Origin: Lichtheimia corymbifera B2541
Taxonomy: Eukaryota > Mucoromycota > Mucoromycetes > Mucorales > Lichtheimiaceae
Reading direction: 5' to 3'
Length of the DNA stretch: 64,000 bases
Assembly (NCBI GenBank): GCA_000697475.1
Contig: JNEU01000565.1
Coordinates: 62,001 to 126,000 of the forward strand
Part shown: piece by piece, positions 56,453 to 64,000 of the stretch
Position numbering within the stretch: the first letter of the stretch is position 1
How the letters are laid out: every line of letters starts with the position of its first letter
Position numbers and translations under genes: made by a program
The notes under the pieces: generated by a model
The model's database searches: none
The model's input: only the letters and a program-made list of their open reading frames with translations
What the model was told of the DNA's origin: nothing

Positions 56453-58431
56453 ATGGAGGCTGCCATATCCCACTCACAATCGTCGTTTGTTTATCAAGTC
56501 GCACCCACTGATCTCTTGTCCATTGAACTCAATGAGCCAGAGCGGACCTATTTCCCTGGTGAACAGATTGCTGGTAAATGAGCTATTATCCAACAACCGA
56601 ATCTCGCAACGATAACATTTTATATTGACATATCGCAAAAGGCAATGTACATATTGGACTCAAGTTTCCAACGCCTTTATCAAGAGTGGCAATCCATTTA
56701 AGTTGCAAGGCGCGTCTGGGACGAAGGAACAAGTTGCCGCTATTCGTTGTAACATTGCCCCCGACAAACCTCACACCCGGTTGCAGCCGGGTCCCATTCA
56801 CTATCACTGTTCCTGCAGATATCCCTTCATCAGTAAACCACGAGGTAAGAGTGATATAATGACATTACTACTAGTACGTGTATGATGAATGACGAATGGA
56901 TCCTTTTCCTTTATAGAAAGTACCTGGCAAGATTGACTACAAAGTCAAGGCGGTTTATGAAGCAAGCGATTTGCCGAGCAGCGTATGGCCCAAAGCATCC
57001 ATTGATATCCGAGTACATGAACGCATTTCAACGCAGAGTGAAAAGTATCAAAAGGATCTCACCAGCGAAGGAAAGCTTTCATTCCAAATACCACATGACA
57101 TCATTCTCAAGCAATGTACCTTCCGTAAAGGTGATACGCATACAGCATTGGCTTGGTTACATATACCCAGATCTTGTTTCTTACCAGGTAAATTTCTATC
57201 TACATGCCTGTGCGTGTGTACTGATCTTTTTATGATAGATGAGATCATCCCGTTTACTCTAAGGGTACAGCATTTTGCTCCCATTCGACAAATGGATGGC
57301 GTTACAGCATATCTTGATCGCATCACACAAACGCTTTCTGATAATCAGGGACAAACGATCGATACAACCACAGTTCATCGAATTACGCTACCGCTTAGCT
57401 GTGATGAAGACAATTTTCAAGCCAAGTTTACGTGCAACAAGCTCACAGTACCGAGCGACACCCCACCAACACTAGAGAAAGAGCAATATCCTTTACGTGT
57501 TAGTTATCGGATACGTGTCGTCATCAACATGGATATGGATGCTTTACCCTTACGCAAACGTGACCGAATGGCGAGTTACATGTATATGGGAAGGAAGATA
57601 CGACTTTCAGATGATGAACAAGCAGGTGGACCCACTATCACCCTCGATGTACCAATTAAGGTCGGCACAACGGATCAAGTCGACGTATCAACGCCATCTT
57701 CTTGTTTACATAAATCAGTATTCGATGGTGGATTCGGATTCTTTCAACAAGGCGAACGACCCTTTCCACTTTCCCCATTATTGGGACCACCTCCTGCTTA
57801 TGGTTCAATCGATGAGAAAAACACTGCAGCAGACAACACAATGTCGGTTGTTATGAAACGGCTATCGTATCCACCGTCTGACAACAATAACAGTAACAGT
57901 AGCAGTAACAACAGCAATAGCATAGTCGTCATGTCTTCTACAACACCACCACAACCTTCACACCCACCACCACCGCCACCACTTCCTCAATCGTTATTAG
58001 CCGAGGATCAGCTTGCAATAGCACGACAGCCTTCTGCACCTAGTTTACAAGAAATTGAAAAGCCATCCTTACTGACATCACGTTACAGCTATTCAGAAAC
58101 CAGCTCAAGTTCGGTTGATTCAGACGTAAAATACGCTATGCATGCACGGTCATGGTCTGTTCCAGCAGAATACTCGCATAACCCTCATCATCATCAACAT
58201 CATCAACATTATCAATATCATTACCAGCAACAATCTCATGCATATAATCATCATCATCACCATCATCATCATCCTAGTCCGCTTGTGATTCCACCACCTC
58301 CACCTCCACCACAATACCAGCCTCACACATCTCCAATGCCATCCATTGCCAAACTGCAGATTGTCACCTCCCCGCCTCCTGTACCAAATCCTCATCAACA
58401 ACAGCGTTATTTACGACCTTCCAATAAATGA
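56453..58431 (+). CDS. Alpha-arrestin (ubiquitin-ligase adaptor)
   Basis: Four exons: 56453-56573, 56642-56844, 56917-57187 and 57239-58431, giving 595 residues. The arrestin N fold covers about residues 20-150 (LLSIELNEPERTYFPGEQI, GNVHIGLKFPTPLSRVAIHL, VPFTITVPADIPSS, KIDYKVKAVYEAS). The arrestin C fold follows (EGKLSFQIPHDIILK, EIIPFTLRVQHFAPI, YPLRVSYRIRVVI). The tail is disordered, with Asn/Ser, poly-Pro and a block of His codons, and contains two PPxY motifs (GPPPAYGS; PPPQYQP). PPxY motifs bind the WW domains of Rsp5/Nedd4 ligases, so the protein would direct ubiquitination and endocytosis of plasma-membrane transporters, as yeast ARTs do. The cargo is unknown. It ends 38 bp from the stop of the convergent DHX35 gene. 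Confidence 0.9.
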
Positions 58432-58469
58432 GAGTAGCTTGTATAGTAATATTCTTGTATACACATGGT

Positions 58470-61155
<2,686 letters not shown>

Positions 61156-61962
61156 TGCTGTGTGTATTGGATTAAGTAGAAAGTATCCCGTCGCCACCAG
61201 AAAGAGAGAAGCTGCCAGAAACAGAAATCACAGCGGCAGATTGTCGGTGCATGAATTATAGGCATGGTAGTAATAGCAACCGTTGTAATAGTGCGTATCC
61301 ACGGCAATAAAGAACATCAAATGATATACCCACTTTCTTATACATGCATCCATATGCTTGAATGAATCAAGGGCAGTATGAACCAGAATGACAAGAAAAG
61401 GTGGCGTGGGAGGCTGACCTACCCAATCACTTTGCATTACAACAACATACGCAGAGCAACAACCAGTAGTAGGTTAAGCTCTTTTAACAATGTCGCACCA
61501 CACCAAGGTTCCAAGACGTATAAATGCTTATAATACAGGTCATGTTGCTGCTGTGTGATATGGATCAGCTCTCCTTTTTCTCTTGCCTCCATGCTGTGCA
61601 ACATTTCACCGATTCTCTAATATAAACTTGGTATACGCCACATGGTCCGATCAACGTTTCCCTGCGCACAGGCGCCCTCCTTTTCGCAAGCGGGGGAGGG
61701 GAATAAAAAGGTGAATGGCGGGTTGTCGTTGCACCTGATAGTTAATATACACATACTCACACACTCACGTTTGACGATTCATTTATCGATACAATATGAG
61801 TCTTTTCTTGTGTGATTATTCCTGGATTACAAAACTTTAATGATCTACTACTTCAATGTGACTACAGTGAGAAAGAGAGAGGGGTGGTGATGATATATAG
61901 CAAGAAAGGAGACTCTTTTTTCTTTTTTTATAGCAAGAAGGGTATCAATGATGATGAGACAA
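61156..61962. other. Intergenic (0.8 kb)
   Basis: Promoter of DHX35 on the left and 3' flank of the Ecl1-like gene on the right. Short ORFs on both strands have no coding character. Nothing else is seen. Confidence 0.5.
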
Positions 61963-62474
61963 CTATAAAACATTTGTATATACACTATCCATGGAATACG
62001 TCGAGGAGCTTGTGGATATGGTGGACGCACTGTCAGCAACGCTACTATTACCAGCAGTGGCCCTTTGTTGTGAAAAATGATAGAAAAGATGCATGTAACT
62101 GGTGGATGATGATGATGGAATAGGTTCGCCGAGTAGTGATGGTTGATTCTCACACGATAAAGGTGTGCCATTGGGTAAATTTTTGGAGAAGCAATAAGAT
62201 CGTCTTCGATGATAGGATAGTTCACTCGTACAAGATGATGATATGGATGAAATGCTGTTTTTCCGAGCAGAGGGCGTTGGGTCGTTAAACATGCCATGGG
62301 TCTTGGACGCTTCATGTGCCTGACATGCTAGCGAGCAAAAACTCAAGTTCTGATAGCGACGAACGATTTGTCAGTTTGCTGTTATAGTGCTTATAATATC
62401 ATCCAACAACCACAACAACAACTCACATCATCGGCAAGACGTTTTTCACAATACAAGCAAATGTTGAGATCCAT
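61963..62474 (-). CDS. Ecl1-like life-span regulatory factor
   Basis: Two exons: 62474-62427 and 62349-61963, giving 144 residues. The N-terminus MDLNICLYCEKRLADDNLSF and FCSLACQAHE has the two Cys pairs (CLYC and CSLAC) and the spacing of the fungal Ecl1 family, which are very small proteins whose Cys motif binds zinc. In S. pombe, Ecl1-3 extend chronological life span and respond to zinc, sulphur and amino-acid starvation. The rest of the protein is Ser/Thr-rich and disordered (SSISSSCTSELSYHRRRSYC, SSVADSASTISTSSSTYSMD), longer than in S. pombe but usual in other fungi. The intron falls exactly between the two Cys pairs. The family call rests on the short motif. Confidence 0.75.
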
Positions 62475-64000
62475 TATAGTGTGGTTTTGGAAAGAAAAGG
62501 ATAAGCGGGAAGAAGCCAGAGTCTAAAAAGAGGAGAGGACAATATCACAATTTATAGTTTAGGGAAAGGGGAAATGACCTGTTTCTCAAGTGCATAGGAC
62601 ACCTTCCAAAAGGAAAGGTCATACACGGTCGGTGATTAAAGTTTGGGGCGTCCTAGCGTACTCGAGCATACACAGAGAAAGCGATACCACATTAAGGAGC
62701 ATTACCTGCGTATGTAAGACGCATCCGATTGCATGGTATCAATATAGCAAAATTTAAATGTGTGTGTGTAAATAATAGCGATAAGGGTGGAGAGCTATTT
62801 GGTATTGATAAGCAGTTTATTATTGTATAGATGCTGCCGTGTACGTATATTGCTGTCGTTTGGCGTGGGAACAGCAACGATTTTCACAAAGGGAGATATA
62901 CATTTCCTCTCTCTTTCTCTTCTCTCACTCAGAGCCCACAAGAGAAACAACACAGACAGTGCTTTGTTGTTTGTAAACTCGATGCATCAAACAATAAACA
63001 ATAGCCAGGGCGTGCGTTTGTGTTTCTGGGCCCTGCTCAAACTATGCTTCTTGGCTACCCCCCTTTCTTTCTCTCTCACAATACAATATATGGCAGATAA
63101 AAGTCGTTGACAGATGGATCCTTATTTTACAATAGCGTTGCCGATTTCGTTGAATATACCTGTGTAAGGGTACCTTTTAGCTGGTTGGATAGTCGTGTTT
63201 GTAACAATTGGCACGGGGACTCGTTAAAAGTTTCCCCAGCTGGTTTTAAGCGACAAAGTAGCTTTCACAATGAACACAGACATCTTCTGATCATGGCGAA
63301 AAAGTAAAAATTGGTTTCTCATGCGTGACACAATGATATCATACGTTCCTGAATAAAATTGTAATATCATCGATCCTGGCAACACAACAATAACAGTCGC
63401 CTTGACAACAGTGCCCATCACCACCATGCACGATTCATGGTATTATATGTATTTGAGAACAAAGCAATCGTATCTCCTGATATTGTAGTCACCACCGTGA
63501 AGAAAGGCGAGGTTACTATCCTCACATTGCTGCATGCAATGAAGCTCCAAAGTGCATAAAAACTGCATATGTTAATTGGACGATCGATGCTTTGTCTTTT
63601 ATCATGAATCTGGGTATATATGCCTATCAAAAAGAAGAAAGGGTTACTTGCAGAACAGGTGTTCTTCCGCGGTCTAGAGCTTTATCATAGACTAATTTTT
63701 GAAAGAGGCGCATCCAATGACGGGCTCGTGTGATTTCTGTCTTATGTACCCGATCACATCGCATACATCGTACTGCTGGTCTTGCGTATTACGCTGGCTA
63801 AAGAGCTGCATCAAGAGCAGTGCACATGCACGTATATGCAACATCTCTCATATGTATTCTTTTCCTTTGGATGGTATTCTTTCACATTAGAGACATCTCA
63901 GATTATGGATTAAACGCAGAACTAGGATCGCGATTGATGTCGGTTCTTCTTTCGGCATTACAGAATCCAAGCTGCGCTAAAAAGCAAAACACCACCACAG
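62475..64000. other. Intergenic to right edge
   Basis: 1.5 kb with no supported gene. CT-rich blocks at 62906-62932 and 63064-63078 may be promoters. Between 63110 and 63560 short frames read like fragments of membrane and soluble protein (AGWIVVFVTIGTGTR in one frame, VFENKAIVSPDIVVTTVKKG in another) but do not join in phase. A gene may begin beyond the right edge. Confidence 0.35.

Overview
This is a fungal nuclear window. It has short introns (mostly 45-110 bp) with GTAAGT-type donors and TAG/CAG acceptors, CT-rich and TATA-type promoters, and closely packed genes on both strands. The gene set (THO2, DHX35, UTP18, DPB4, SET9, PAM18, RPL17, PKA, an alpha-arrestin, a Whi3/Scw1 protein, an Ecl1-type factor), the intron density and the long Ser/His/Gln tracts suggest an early-diverging filamentous fungus, most likely Mucoromycota/Mucorales. 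That placement is inferred from style; no marker was searched. Gene models were built by hand from splice signals and reading phase. About ninety introns were placed, and four need a GC donor.

Layout. 1-6.2 kb: 3' end of a Rho GEF (CNH domain), a 2-oxoglutarate/Fe(II) oxygenase, and a DH+BAR exchange factor. 6.2-15.3 kb, minus strand: a cytochrome P450, the very large THO2 gene, and a small unknown nuclear coiled-coil gene. 15.3-19.2 kb: nearly 4 kb without a gene I can support. 19.2-24.8 kb: a Whi3/Scw1-like RNA-binding protein, a gap with exon-like debris, a 43-residue Cys/His microprotein, the histone-fold gene DPB4, and a convergent two-finger C2H2 gene. 25.9-30.9 kb: a 15-exon P4-ATPase lipid flippase. 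31.9-37.9 kb: an unknown acidic/Ser-rich protein, the H4K20 methyltransferase SET9, and a secreted double-psi beta-barrel protein. 38.4-43.0 kb: an unrecognised five-exon membrane protein and a long decayed copy of glutamate synthase (GLT1). 43.5-47.7 kb: two unknown basic proteins flanking a NIPA-type Mg transporter. 49.2-56.0 kb: RPL17 and UTP18 head to head, PAM18, and a PKA catalytic subunit. 56.4-62.5 kb: an alpha-arrestin, DHX35 and an Ecl1-like factor.

The genes do not form a pathway or cluster; this is ordinary core genome with independent promoters. Several pairs are tail to tail with very short spacers (16, 40 and 38 bp). Three pairs share a head-to-head promoter region: the C2H2 gene with the flippase, RPL17 with UTP18, and PAM18 with PKA. 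The observations most worth follow-up are the decayed GLT1 copy, the Cys/His microprotein, the unrecognised membrane gene, the set of identical GCAAGT donors, and an altered A-domain motif in the flippase. I saw no complete mobile element, rRNA, tRNA or CRISPR array.
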